DNA from: Chondrus crispus
Lineage: Eukaryota > Rhodophyta > Florideophyceae > Gigartinales > Gigartinaceae
NCBI RefSeq assembly: GCF_000350225.1
Contig: NW_005178652.1
Coordinates: 584,557 to 648,556, forward strand
Reading direction: 5' to 3'
Length of the DNA stretch: 64,000 bases
Made by a program: the position numbers and the translations under genes. How positions within the stretch are numbered: the stretch's first letter is position 1; each line of letters begins with the position of its first letter. This document shows positions 9,254 through 19,571 of the stretch, piece by piece. The notes under the pieces are model-generated. The model ran no database searches. It was not told the DNA's origin and saw nothing but the letters and a program-made list of their open reading frames with translations.

Positions 9254-10222
9254 CCTTTGTGATCTTTCTTCCTGACTTTCCGGGCGTTCAGGTCTGAAGA
9301 CCAAGGCCGTACACATCGCGCAAAATCTCCACATGCTTACTTGCACAAAACCCAACCAAGTGAAGGCGTGATTGTGACCACCAAAGTTCGCACATGGTTC
9401 ATCGGCATCAAGGAAGATTTTGAAAACTCTGCAATGATTTGATTAGTTGTTGGCGAGACGTTGCACAGTTTTCCGCTACCAAAAAACACGAGAGCTGCCC
9501 TTCAAGGCGTGGCACAAGGCTTCGGCATTGTCGGCCGGAAGCCCATGTGCATCATTCAGGGGAAGGACTGACGCAGCTCTTTCAAGATTCTGCGCTTCGA
9601 ATGGCTCACCGGAGAAAACTGATGTCGATCTCTACAGTTCCACGCGAGCGAGTCAGGCACACACTCACCCTCCCGACCGAAGTCGAGGTTTCAGGGCGAG
9701 GTGCCGGTTCTTGTGAAGAGTAACAGTGAAAGACCAAGTCGCTTACTTTCGCGATATTTCACACCTTATCGCGCCTGTTACCCAATGAATGACAAGCATC
9801 CGAATTCCTCGCTTCCTCTAGATTGGACGTCACTTTACGAAAAAGTCTTGGTACCAAGGCGCCCTTTTCCCATCACACGAATTTATCTTGTCACCGCGAA
9901 CAGGGGGGCCGTCCGAAACGGCTCAGCGGAACAATGTATCGGCCTTGGCATGTCCGAGAAGTCAACCTCGTGGTCAGGCAAATCTGAGTTTTGAGATTCG
10001 TGCGTGCACTTCCTTAAACATTTCGGTATCTTGCTTCGGTTTCATGAAAAGTCGAGCTGGAGGTAGGTCCTGGGTTCTCGTCTGAGAACCATGCCGATGA
10101 CGGAAGTACTTCTACCCAGCGATTCTTGATCTCCTACCATCCTATACTTTGTGCGGAACATTTTCGCAGACTTACCCTGTCTGCCCCTGCGTAGGCGACA
10201 GTGTCCAAGAATACAGCCCTGG

Positions 10223-11482
10223 TCACTCGACTTGTGGTAAGCTTCCTAATTGCGCGTCATTCCTTCTCTTCCTGGCGATAAAGAATACGGTTACAACCCC
10301 TACGATTGCGACTGCGGCAACGCCACCGATTCCATACAGCGCTTTTGTCCCCGCTGAAGTCCCCTCCACGGTTGCCCTTGAATCACTATCTGGCAGGCTC
10401 GGGCCAGAGCTGGCACTTGGACTCGGGGATGTGGAGGCTGATGGCGACGGAGGAGGCGGACTGGGAGTCTGCTTGGCACCTGATATTCTCTTCAAATCAA
10501 CACCAGTCTTCTTCATGAACTTGACAAACGAGCTCACACGTGTATAGACAGGCACCGTGTCCACACAGTTGCCGGTGGATAGCGAAACAATCCCAATCAG
10601 GAATGGTCGTCCTTTCAAGTCGTACTGAACCAAAGGTCCACCCGAATCGGCAGTGCAGGGAGCGCATGGCGTTACTGCGGTGCACAGCATGCTGTCCAGG
10701 ATATCTATGGGCTCTTTCAGATTGGAGTAAAACTCCGCGCAGTCTTCTTGCGGAAAGACCAACACATCGGTTTGGCGAAGGATTTCGTCTAATGGCGGAA
10801 GGTCATTTTTTCCAGCAGGGGCTCGTGTGATACCATATCCAGCTACGCGTACGGGTTGACCGGCCACTGGAAAATCATCATCGGTGTTTACACGCATGAA
10901 CTTGGTGCCCGCCGGAGCAGGCCTTGCGAGTTTCCCGACAGCTATGTCCTTATTGAACTGAGCATATTTGGGTCCGGATTGTTTAGGAACGAAGAACTTT
11001 TTGATCGGGATTTCAATGGCTTTTGTCGCGTTTTCCCCGACAACGAGGGCCACCGGGTTCGATGTGAGAAGTCGGTCCTTGGCGCAGTGGGCCGCAGTTG
11101 CTACCCAGGTAGGCGCGATTAGGACACCACTACATACAAGTCCCCTCTCGTCAGGTCCCTCACCAAAGTCGTAATAGAGAGCGGCCATGTACGGGCCGAG
11201 CTTGGTGTCTGGATCCCCCCCAATGATCCGTGACGACGGAATTAAGGGCTCGCACACCGGTGCTGGAGCTTCCTCCTTCCGCCCTTGTCCCTTCCGTCCT
11301 CCCTTCTTTTTCGCTTTTCTGCCAGTTGTGGCAACTTGCCGGGCCCGTAGAGATGGCTTGCGATAGTGCCGGCGTAGTCCCGGGACCCGCCTGACAACAT
11401 TGTCGGATTCGGCGAGAGACGAGTGAATGAAGAGTACCACGCACAGGGCATGCAACACAGGAAGTAGCCTCCAAAAATGCAT
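10223..11482 (-). CDS. Membrane-anchored S1A serine protease, copy 3
   Basis: The product has 419 residues. Signal peptide, RIIGG, TAAHC, FNKDIAV and TADSGGP are all present. The protease domain resembles copy 2 in its first half (DERG, AKDRLLTSNP, RAPAGKNDLP). It differs at the end of the domain (GNCVDTVPVY, MKKTGVDLKRI) and has a longer Pro/Ser stalk containing SPPPPSP. The propeptide also differs from copies 1 and 2 (GGRKGQGRKEEAPAPVCEP). The membrane helix and RKRR tail are unchanged. The matching Sel1-like partner at 12033 is cut off by the end of the array. Confidence 0.85.
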   Translation of the reverse strand: MHFWRLLPVLHALCVVLFIHSSLAESDNVVRRVPGLRRHYRKPSLRARQVATTGRKAKKKGGRKGQGRKEEAPAPVCEPLIPSSRIIGGDPDTKLGPYMAALYYDFGEGPDERGLVCSGVLIAPTWVATAAHCAKDRLLTSNPVALVVGENATKAIEIPIKKFFVPKQSGPKYAQFNKDIAVGKLARPAPAGTKFMRVNTDDDFPVAGQPVRVAGYGITRAPAGKNDLPPLDEILRQTDVLVFPQEDCAEFYSNLKEPIDILDSMLCTAVTPCAPCTADSGGPLVQYDLKGRPFLIGIVSLSTGNCVDTVPVYTRVSSFVKFMKKTGVDLKRISGAKQTPSPPPPSPSASTSPSPSASSGPSLPDSDSRATVEGTSAGTKALYGIGGVAAVAIVGVVTVFFIARKRRNDAQLGSLPQVE

Positions 11483-11846
11483 GAGGAGTTGTTTGCAGAA
11501 GAATGGAGGTTGGGTAAGGAAGTCTCGCTGCTGTGCTGCACTGAGGTGTAGAAGGAAAATGTACGGAAGGAGAGAGGAAAAAGTAGCTATGTTATAAACA
11601 CTTTATCGAACGACTGTGCTTGGGGGCACCCGATTTGAAACACAACGGGATACTTGCACTGTGCTCTGCTGGTACCCATCCCGAAGCTGAACAGTTTAGA
11701 AGGGGACCTTAAAGTTATATTAGTGTACGATAGGAGGAACCACGTGAGACGACGCGGCACAAATCTGTTATGCTTTACTGCGCTTCCAAGTGTGGTCTCT
11801 CTTGCGCAAATTGCACTTCAGTTTGGTACACCACTACACTTATCAT

Positions 11847-11904
11847 ACAACATGGTACTACAGTGCCTGGTAGTACTGTACCAGGCACTGTAGTACGATG
11901 TTGT
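11847..11904. repeat. Long hairpin in the shared promoter, unit C
   Basis: Same hairpin as in units A and B: perfect 18-bp arms at 11855-11872 and 11879-11896, plus 7-bp extensions. Confidence 0.95.
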
Positions 11905-12032
11905 TCCAGGCTGGTACAGTCTGGAGAAGTGGTTTCAGGGCGCTTGTCTCGCATTGGACCGCTGTACAGTAAGTGTGCGAGCAGCTTAGGACTCTTATTG
12001 TGGCCTATTTTCGCTTAGAATATCTGCTATAG

Positions 12033-12498
12033 ATGGTCATTAGGGAACTGCCGCGGTTTAACCTCATCGCAGGACAGGCTTCCACAGCATTATTCTTCTC
12101 CTGCCAGCATGACGAATCAGGACTTGCGGTCCAGCCAAAATGCCTCGACGGCGATAGAGCGTATCCCAACGCGCAACACGGGGACCACCAAGCGTTGAAC
12201 CCTTGGACTCCACGGAAGGTATTGCGTTGCGTAACAACACCCACTCCAGTGAGTACCGATGTGCCGGCCGCATAGCGTGGAGCTAGTCAAACGATTCGCA
12301 AGGAAATGAAGCCGCGCCACGGATTGCGCCACGGATTGCGCCACGGACTGCACGGTGCGTGTCGTGTCTTTTTTTTTTTTTTGTTCTTGGCAGGGACGCG
12401 TTGCAGCTTCGCATTATCCTGCCGCTGTCCACTCCGAAGAAGACAGGCATACTGTTTCTGGCGGGAACGATTGAGTGAAGAAACTGTCAGCGGGCCGT
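12033..12498 (+). pseudogene. Sel1-repeat gene, copy 3, truncated at the array end
   Basis: Exon 1 (12033-12248) and the GTGAGT donor are intact. After the proposed acceptor, homology stops at about 12498, following SEETVSGP, and unrelated DNA follows. All Sel1 repeats are missing, so this copy cannot make the full protein. Confidence 0.75.
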
Positions 12499-13283
12499 CA
12501 TCGTCCCTGTCCCGTCACCGACGAGCTGTTGTGCCCACCAGTACCGCCAGCCATTGGGCAACGAAGATGTTCAAAAACTGCCCAGACAACAGTACCTGTA
12601 CTATAAACGATGCACAGTTCATGAGCGGCGGCGGTTTGTGAGGGTGCAACCAGCTAGTAAACGTAGTACTGTACATAATTTGCACAGCGAGTGCTGAGGA
12701 AACGCTGATGTTAGAGCACGGAAGCCCAGCTAGACCCCGAGTATCCCCTCCGAGATGTCAAGCCTGTAGAAAAATGCCCAAAAGGACCTTCACAACCTTT
12801 AAAATGCTCGCGATTTCAGACTGGAATTAACCTACTCTGTACAGTAAGATATTGATGCTGTTTAATTAACCCGGAAATAGTCTTGAAAAGTATCTGCAGG
12901 AGAACTGGGCACTTACCCTAGTGATCCTAAAATAGTCTCGCGTTTCAACTAGCAACTACCCTTCTGAAGGGTAGCACGTCGCAATTTAAGACTTTCCTTC
13001 GCGGTTCTCAGCCTGGCCCTTGTCAACAATTGGGGGCGGTTGGTGTTTTGAGGGTTTGGGAAGGGGTGTTCGACGGCTTGCAGCCGTCTTCAAACAAAAA
13101 AAAAGGGGGGCCATGTTTCTTAAACGGGATTCATTGTTCGCACCAGGTAAGATCGCCCTCTCTATCAACAGAGAAACCAATCGGGCACATGTAATGATGG
13201 TGCTCTCACGTGGCCGCTGCAGTGAATCTGTAACAACTATATTACTGTAAAGTTTTACTGTACTGTGCAACAAAGGGAGCAGT
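12499..13283. other. Intergenic, no gene seen
   Basis: This is low-complexity, AT-richer DNA. An inverted pair of caacaattggggg-type motifs lies at about 13023 and about 13311 and could be the ends of a small decayed element. No coding region is supported. Confidence 0.4.
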
Positions 13284-14041
13284 ACAGTGCACGAAAAAAC
13301 TAAAGAGCACCCCCAATTGTTGAACGAATTCCCGTGAAAAATGTTCCGTTCAAAACAAAAAAATTCCCGTAGACCGTTATTTTGCAAATCATATAAAGTA
13401 ACGAACTTTCACATCGAACCCTTAATTATTTCGAAAAATACGATCACTTCGGCTACTGTAGAGGGTGCAAAATCTATAGAGCACCAGCCCGTTACACTAT
13501 AGAAATAGGATATAAAGAACTTTTGTGGCCATTAGCATTGCTCTTTTCCTCCTTCTCGACATAGACGAGACACAAATAAGACCCAACGCAACTACAAAAT
13601 GCCAAAAGGGAAAACATTGACCCCTTTTCAACAAGGTCAAGTCCTTGCCTTGCACAATGAAAATGTTTCTCAAAAAGAAATTGCTCGACGGATGAATAAG
13701 TCCCGCAAAGCCATCCAAACCTTTTTAAAAGGACCCCAGGTGTACATCGAAAAGCACGCCGGTGGACACCCGCCCAAAATTACGCCTGCAGAGTCTCGTC
13801 GGCTTCTACATGAGGCCTCGTAGGAGAAAAAAGTGCTGAAACATTAAGCAGGGAGCTATAATTGCCAGTTTCTAAGCGCAGGGTACGGCAGATTTTATCA
13901 ACGAGCCCTCTCCTACAGTATCACGAGGCAAAAATAGCGCCTCCATGACTCTAAGGCATAGAAAAGTGCGTGTAAAGTGGGCAAAAAAAGCAGGGTGGAA
14001 CATGCAGAAATGGGGACATATCATTGTAGTAAAGGGGGTTG
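13284..14041 (+). mobile_element. Tc1/mariner remnants, 5' ends only
   Basis: Two terminus-like sequences of the form TACAGTGCACGAAAAAACTA...AGCACCCCC (from about 13284) and TACTGTAGAGGGTGCAAAAT...AGCACC (from about 13458) resemble the ends of the intact-ended element at 41234. The second leads into a transposase start. The element is cut off near 14041, where the pogo-like element begins, and no right terminus is seen. This is probably one Tc1 remnant abutting another. Confidence 0.6.
13599..13823 (+). pseudogene. Tc1/mariner transposase, N-terminal helix-turn-helix part
   Basis: The frame starts MPKGKTLTPFQQGQVLAL and continues with NVSQKEIARRMNKSRKAIQ. This is the bipartite helix-turn-helix pattern of Tc1/Tc3 transposases that binds the inverted repeats. 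The 74-codon frame stops at a TAG. Downstream DNA to about 14030 still encodes transposase-like stretches (PVSKRRVRQIL, RVKWAKKAGWNM) broken by further stops. The catalytic DDE region is absent. It is not functional. Confidence 0.75.
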
Positions 14042-16390
14042 CCAGTGTTGTCGGACAGTGACAAAAAGTTCGGACATGCAAAATATTTGTAAGAAACATC
14101 TTCGACACGGGCCAAAGTGAGGCACCGCCGCGTAACAGCGCCAGAAAGTGCGCTGTATCTCATAACGAAGTGGATGAAATTAAAAAACAAATATCCCAAT
14201 CGATTGCGCACAGCGTTTTACGTATAGGAGTGTAACAGCCAGAGCACACAAAACAGGCGGACTTTTCAAATTCTCGTCCGGTATCCCTTCGACCTATTCC
14301 AACTCACTGTCAACTCAATTCACAGCATTCCGATATACACATAAACGCCAACTACTTCCAACTTCTATACCTGCCCTTCTGGACCACTTTTGGCATCTCG
14401 CGAATGAAAAATGCCGCCTGCTTCGCGTGAACAGCGCATTATGGCTGCAATGAAAATGGTCACAGATGGCCAAACCTACAGGCAAGCAGTAGAACGACAC
14501 CAAATCCCCAGATCCACAATTGCAAGCCGCATACAAGCTGCCTCTCCCTCCTCGCAACGAATTCGAAAAATCCGAGCTGGTCTCCGCACACTCACATCAG
14601 TTGAGGAAGACCTTGTGCTTAATCTCATAACTCGCTCTGCTGAACGTGGATTACCTTTAACGCAGAGACTTGTCAAAGAAGCAATCGAAATTATCATAAG
14701 TCATATGACTCCTGCACGTCGCCTCGTGCTCAAGTTTAAGGGAGGGACACCGGGAACAAGATATCTACGTAACTTTCATCGCCGCCACAGGGACAAGATA
14801 CTGTTCTCCAAGCCACTGAGGGAAGAAGCCGTTCGATTTCATGCATGTAACGGTGACGCTTTAACGACACATTTTGCTCGTCTTGAAAAAATTATTCAAG
14901 AGCACAACATCGACAGCCCAAGGATCTGGAACTGTGACGAAACAGGCGCAACACCCGGGCGAGATGCAAATGGAAAGCAGACTTCACGTGTATATGTCAC
15001 CAGAGCGGGGGCGCGCGACGCCAAAATCGGACATTTTCTGAGCACAAACAGGGTGACAATGCTTCCAGCGGTGAGCACAGACGGTGAGACAGTGCCACCG
15101 ATGTTTTTATTTAAAGGCTCGCGGCTTCCATACCGTGTTGTGGTTCAAGACGGCATGAAAGCTGTGCAGACATACGCTGATTGCTTGCCCCGAGGGTCAA
15201 TCGTATCAATGAGGTCCGAAGGCGGTGGCGTCGATACAAAAAATTTCTTAGAATGGTGCAGGCATTTTATCTCGAACGTGAGGGATCTGACTAGAGGTGG
15301 CCGTAAAGTGTTGCTGATACTGGATGGGTATCGGTCACACATGCCTCTTGCAGCTCTTGAGATGTTGGACTATAATGATGTTATCGTTTATGCACTACCC
15401 GCCCACACATCAGGCAAAACACAACCTTTGGATGTGACAATTTTTTCTCCTTTTAAGGGTGCTTTGAACGACGCTATAAATTTGGCCGTGGCAAAGGATG
15501 AACAAAACAACTGGGACGCATTCGCATTTTCCAGCATGTTGAGGTACGCCTACAAAAAAGCGTTTACGAACAGTAATATTATCTCTGCGTTTCGCCGTTC
15601 TGGTATATGGCCATTAGATGGGCATCAGCTTCTATCTATTCCACGCCCTCAGAGCCATATGCACCAGGTGATGATGTCAGTGACGGAGCTGGAGCAATTG
15701 CTGGAAGTGCGGCGAACAGAAATACGTCATTCAGTTTTGGGTTCTGATGTGAACCTGAGTCATAGTGGTTTTGTTGATACGACTAGAGGTCAGATGCTGA
15801 CATCATTTAATGCTATGAATTTAGCGAGAGAGAAATACCGCAATGATGAGCGGCGCAAGCTGACGGAAGCAGCAAAGGCTGCAGAACTGTCTTTGCGGAA
15901 AGCTCGTCGCACAGAAAGGGCACAGGCGGAAGCAGTAAACTTTCGTAATGCGCGATGGGCGAAGCGAGCGGAACTTGCTGGCATGGCAATTGGGGTGTTT
16001 AAGAAGCGAGTGAGGTCGCTTCGAGAGCGGAGAGCCATCGCACGTCGTATGGTAATTATGAGGAAGCAGAACACGTTTCGAAATGGGCACAATTTTTGAG
16101 CAAAGTGACGGGTTTGATGTGGGATCGGTGACGTGGCGAATAATTTTGTTTCCAAAAAATAATGTTGTATGAGGAAAATGTGCTTGCATTTCCGATCTTT
16201 GTGCTCGGTTGGGGCGCAAAAGTGTCCGCGTGCTTCAATCTCACTCCTCTTGTGTGTCCGTGGTTGTTTTGGCCAAGTCCCACTGGACGACGGGCTGACA
16301 GTGTCCCCGTCGCAAAACATAAAAAACGGTGATTGTTTGACAATTAGAAGTACTTTTTCCTTTTAATATTGAGGTTTTTGTCCGACGTCT
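14042..16390 (+). mobile_element. Pogo/Tigger-like DNA transposon
   Basis: The element surrounds the 562-codon transposase. Its left end reads CAGTGTTGTCGGACAGTGAC, and the complement of DNA near 16370-16390 reads CTGAAGACGTCGGACAAAAA. They share the block GTCGGACA followed by an A-run, so these may be imperfect terminal inverted repeats. The boundaries are therefore approximate, and no TA duplication could be fixed with certainty. Confidence 0.55.
14411..16099 (+). CDS. Pogo-like DDE transposase, intact frame
   Basis: The product has 562 residues and starts at ATG (MPPASREQRIM). Residues 5-45 form a psq/CENP-B-like helix-turn-helix (TYRQAVERHQIPRSTIASRI) that would bind the element's ends. 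The catalytic core follows with NCDETG (Asp176), LLILDGYRSH (Asp305) and TQPLDVTIF (Asp341), matching the acidic triad of the DDE_1 superfamily. A basic, Arg-rich tail at about 480-560 could be a nuclear-localisation and DNA-contact region. There are no internal stops, which suggests a fairly young or recently active copy. A related broken copy lies at 61489-62345 and shares the ENNIDP/EHNIDS motif. It could alternatively be a domesticated jerky-like gene, but it sits among transposons. Confidence 0.85.
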   Translation: MPPASREQRIMAAMKMVTDGQTYRQAVERHQIPRSTIASRIQAASPSSQRIRKIRAGLRTLTSVEEDLVLNLITRSAERGLPLTQRLVKEAIEIIISHMTPARRLVLKFKGGTPGTRYLRNFHRRHRDKILFSKPLREEAVRFHACNGDALTTHFARLEKIIQEHNIDSPRIWNCDETGATPGRDANGKQTSRVYVTRAGARDAKIGHFLSTNRVTMLPAVSTDGETVPPMFLFKGSRLPYRVVVQDGMKAVQTYADCLPRGSIVSMRSEGGGVDTKNFLEWCRHFISNVRDLTRGGRKVLLILDGYRSHMPLAALEMLDYNDVIVYALPAHTSGKTQPLDVTIFSPFKGALNDAINLAVAKDEQNNWDAFAFSSMLRYAYKKAFTNSNIISAFRRSGIWPLDGHQLLSIPRPQSHMHQVMMSVTELEQLLEVRRTEIRHSVLGSDVNLSHSGFVDTTRGQMLTSFNAMNLAREKYRNDERRKLTEAAKAAELSLRKARRTERAQAEAVNFRNARWAKRAELAGMAIGVFKKRVRSLRERRAIARRMVIMRKQNTFRNGHNF

Positions 16391-16561
16391 TCAGCACCCC
16401 CCCTTTACAACGGCGCAAAGGCCACGGCACCACCGCTGCCGCCCCGGGATACAGCACGATGGGCTGTAAGCGCGAGAAGAACTGTAAGAAGTTGTATTTA
16501 CAGCACATGGCCGGTGCGGAGTACAGTAGTACCCCGTTGGTTACACGTGTAGAATCCGAAC

Positions 16562-16973
16562 GGTAAGTAATTAGTAATTAATGGCACAAAATTAGCCAAT
16601 TTAGCACAATAGCTGGTATACAGTAAGTAACAGATACTGTAGCGGGACAGGTGTCCTGGCGTCCCACTTAGGGGTTGAGACCAGGGGCACCTGCCTCGTT
16701 CCAGTAAACGGGGGCAGACTCGCCTCCCTTCCGTTTACGGCTAATTGCTATCCCGTTCCGGTTTCCCTTTTAGTCTCAGGCTTCTAACCCGTGACCGGCC
16801 GTCCGGATCTAACACCACCGACCGGCTGCGCGTCACCGGCCACGTGAGCCTTCTCTCTTTTCGAGTCCTTCCGTACGGTTTGCGTTCGCGCGTGGGTTAC
16901 CCAGCGGCGCCCGCTCCCTTACCTCTAACCCCCCTCGTTTCCGAGTGGTCGGGACGAAGGTAGTTATACCACA
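16562..16973 (+). repeat. LTR of family 1, 5' copy (partial)
   Basis: Closely similar over ~410 bp to the LTRs at 28555-29146 and 40453-41047, ending ...GGTAGTTATACCACA. The upstream U3 part is diverged or missing, so the true start is unclear. It lies directly in front of a Ty3/gypsy gag and is in the same orientation, so it is read as its 5' LTR. Confidence 0.8.
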
Positions 16974-16976
16974 TTT

Positions 16977-16990
16977 TGGTACTCATGTGG
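16977..16990 (+). promoter_or_regulatory. Putative primer-binding site of element A
   Basis: TGGTACTCATGTGG begins three bases after the LTR end. It has the TGG expected opposite a tRNA 3' CCA. The priming tRNA was not identified. Confidence 0.45.
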
Positions 16991-17100
16991 AGGGTATAAC
17001 TACAGAGGTTGAGCCTGCATTGGATCACCTGCGCGAGCAATTACCGATCGGATTGAAAGAGGTCGAAAATCACCGCGTCGATCGCCAGTGATCATCGACG

Positions 17101-19551
17101 ATGAACCGTGCGGATTCCGCCCGAGAAGATACTGCCTCCGGGCGAGCAAGTACCCGCAGTGGCAGACGTGCACAGCGCCCCTGGACCGACAATCCGGAAG
17201 CCCTGCTAGGCCTGCCGTCTACCAGGGGCCAGAAGACCCCTTCCGTTTCGGACACCACCGCCGGGCTACCGGCTGGTGGGGGGAACCGCGTACAAGTACT
17301 GTACGACGCGTTACTCCCGCGACTACAAACCTGGATGGAGGATTTTCTCGCTGAGGAACTACCTCAGGTCGTCCAGGTTTGCCTCGACCGAACGGCACCA
17401 AGACTGGTGGCGGAGCATGCAGACACCGCGCTCCGCGCCCTGCTGGACGAGAAGATCGCCACCCTCGTACGCGACGAGGTGGTGGCAGCGCTCGCCGCCG
17501 AGGAGAACGAATCTCCGACGGCATTGGCTCTAAAGGGAGCTATTAGCTCCGCCGTGGCCATCCGTCTGGCCACGACATTTACCGAAACGGGAGACGCGGT
17601 ACCGCCGCCGGCGCCGCGCCGTGAAACCGTTCCTGGCTCAAGCTTTAATATCGCTGATCCGATCGGTGCCGTACCCGGGATTGATAGGATGGACCCTCAC
17701 CCGGAGAGCAGAGCCATCTATCTCCCAACCGTTCACGGTGCTGCAGGGAGGACCACAGTAAATGTCCTCCCCATACTCGCCGGTACGGGCGACCCCCGCG
17801 GGACAGACAACCGCCTGGGGCTCCCCGAGAAAGAGAACCGGGACCCGTACCGGTTGAGCAGAAAACGTGCACCCGGCACGCACAGGACCGAAGCGGAATA
17901 CACCTGGTATTCTGACGCAGAAGACTCCCGTCACAGGACGGATGAAGACTGCGAGGGACGCCGCTGGCGATACCGCGATAACCGCGAGGCAGGCCACGGG
18001 AGATACCGCGATGCCGGAGGGGGAGGATACCCCTCCGATGGTGACCCATCCGGTTCAGAAGACTCTCGCAGACGGGGCCACAGGGCACGCCGCGATAGAA
18101 GCCGAGACTGGCACCAGCACGACCCGTCCGACTCGGAAGACTACCACACCGAGTCGGATGAGGAGCGTCGTCGCTCGAGCAGACACCGCCGGGCTGCCCT
18201 GAAGAGCGACGAGCGACGGCCCACGGTAATCAGGCCCCTCAATGACCTGTTTACCAAGGCCGTCAAGTACAAGACCTACCGCCTGGAACGGCGTAGCTCG
18301 CGCTACGACTCTACAAGAGCGCGGCACATTAACCGTTACCGGAAAAAACTGGACGTGCAGATGAGGTCCCACACGTTCAGCGGTCAAGATCCGATTGCAG
18401 TATTGGGATTCCTCGCACGCCTCAAGATGGTGTGCGACCAAAACGGGATCACCGAGGGAGCCGCCGTGTGGTGCTTCCAGTTCTACCTCCCCGGTCAGGC
18501 TCACGCCCTACTCCAGTCCCGCCTCAATGGAAACACCATGGCGGTTGACGTGGAGCGGCGCGAGCTGCTCCGGACATACCCACAGGTAGTCAACTTTCTG
18601 TTGCGCACCTATGCTACCGACGAGGTAATTTCCGAAGCGGTTGGGGATGTGACCTCCTTCCGTCAAAGTTCAAACATGACGGAAGAGGTCTACAGTAACC
18701 ACCTCTGGGACAAGGCACTACGCTGGGGTACGGTATTCTCCGACAGGCGGTTGAAGTCCCTGTTCGTAGAGGGGTTACTGCCCGCCCCGTGCGCGCAGGT
18801 TCGTAATTACCTCGCCACGCGCCCGGATGTGGACTACCAATCCGTCGGTCGCTATGGGCAGGCGATCGGGGAGACCAATCGGGCTTCCCGTAGACAAGGG
18901 ATGTCAGACATGGCTCACCGAGAGCCGTCCGGAGCGGCTAGAAGACTCGACCGCACCGCAAGGACGAGGCCCGTGCTGTCGGTTGAGTCGGCATCCGACA
19001 TCCCGACGGCCGGGGGATTTGCTGAAGAGGCAGTCCTGGCCGTGACGGACCAAACCGCCACGCCGACCTCGATGAGCTCGCCACCGACGAGGTATTATCC
19101 GTCGCTGGCAACCTCGACGGCAAGCGCCCCAGTTCCACCCGCCAACTCTGGCGACGTGCGCACGGGACCGTACGGGAGGCAAGGACAGGATCCACGCGTC
19201 CGGTTCTCCGGCAGGAGATTTCCCGGACTGCCACCGTGCCGGTTCTGCCTTGACACCACGCACCGACAAGAAAAGTGCCCCGTCGTTGCCGATGCGAGCC
19301 TGCGGGCCAAGCTTCTGGAGGCACGAGAGGCCAACTACCAGAAGCTACGCATCCGGCAAGGCCTCCGCCCGGGATCCCCGTTCAACCGCCAGGGGCCGTC
19401 CGCTTGGCGAAACCAGCGTCAAACGGCCCCTGCGGGCGTCAACGTGGTCGAGGAACCGCACCTCGACCATACCGACGACCACGTGGCGCGAGCCGCGGAT
19501 GAAATCCGCGAGGACTTGGAGCTGACGGAGGAAGCCGGGGAGGACGCGTAG
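17101..19551 (+). CDS. Ty3/gypsy Gag of element A
   Basis: A single open frame of 816 codons starts at an ATG ~125 bp after the LTR. An acidic, coiled N-terminal part is followed by a long charged Arg/Asp/Ser-rich middle (about 240-370). A capsid-like helical domain at about 400-600 contains QMRSHTFSGQDPIAVLGFLA. A CCHC zinc knuckle, CRFCLDTTHRQEKC, lies near residue 717. This order is standard for gypsy Gag. It would package element RNA in cytoplasmic particles. Its length is greater than most gypsy Gag proteins because of the charged middle region. Confidence 0.85.
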   Translation: MNRADSAREDTASGRASTRSGRRAQRPWTDNPEALLGLPSTRGQKTPSVSDTTAGLPAGGGNRVQVLYDALLPRLQTWMEDFLAEELPQVVQVCLDRTAPRLVAEHADTALRALLDEKIATLVRDEVVAALAAEENESPTALALKGAISSAVAIRLATTFTETGDAVPPPAPRRETVPGSSFNIADPIGAVPGIDRMDPHPESRAIYLPTVHGAAGRTTVNVLPILAGTGDPRGTDNRLGLPEKENRDPYRLSRKRAPGTHRTEAEYTWYSDAEDSRHRTDEDCEGRRWRYRDNREAGHGRYRDAGGGGYPSDGDPSGSEDSRRRGHRARRDRSRDWHQHDPSDSEDYHTESDEERRRSSRHRRAALKSDERRPTVIRPLNDLFTKAVKYKTYRLERRSSRYDSTRARHINRYRKKLDVQMRSHTFSGQDPIAVLGFLARLKMVCDQNGITEGAAVWCFQFYLPGQAHALLQSRLNGNTMAVDVERRELLRTYPQVVNFLLRTYATDEVISEAVGDVTSFRQSSNMTEEVYSNHLWDKALRWGTVFSDRRLKSLFVEGLLPAPCAQVRNYLATRPDVDYQSVGRYGQAIGETNRASRRQGMSDMAHREPSGAARRLDRTARTRPVLSVESASDIPTAGGFAEEAVLAVTDQTATPTSMSSPPTRYYPSLATSTASAPVPPANSGDVRTGPYGRQGQDPRVRFSGRRFPGLPPCRFCLDTTHRQEKCPVVADASLRAKLLEAREANYQKLRIRQGLRPGSPFNRQGPSAWRNQRQTAPAGVNVVEEPHLDHTDDHVARAADEIREDLELTEEAGEDA

Positions 19552-19571
19552 AGGCGACGACGTCTCTCCCC

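Larger units (their letters stand above)
1127..12498. repeat. Direct tandem array of ~3.97-kb gene-pair units
   Basis: Unit A is 1127-5101 (3,975 bp), unit B is 5102-9055 (3,954 bp) and unit C is 9056-12498 (truncated, about 3,443 bp). Each boundary is the same sequence, cattcagcaaggg, in the last ~75 bp of the Sel1-repeat gene. The array therefore starts with the 3' tail of one Sel1 gene and ends inside the second exon of another. Spacer and promoter DNA is nearly identical between units; for example 1440-2215 and 5415-6190 differ at about one base. The protease coding parts are more divergent. The array probably grew by unequal crossing-over. Confidence 0.95.
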
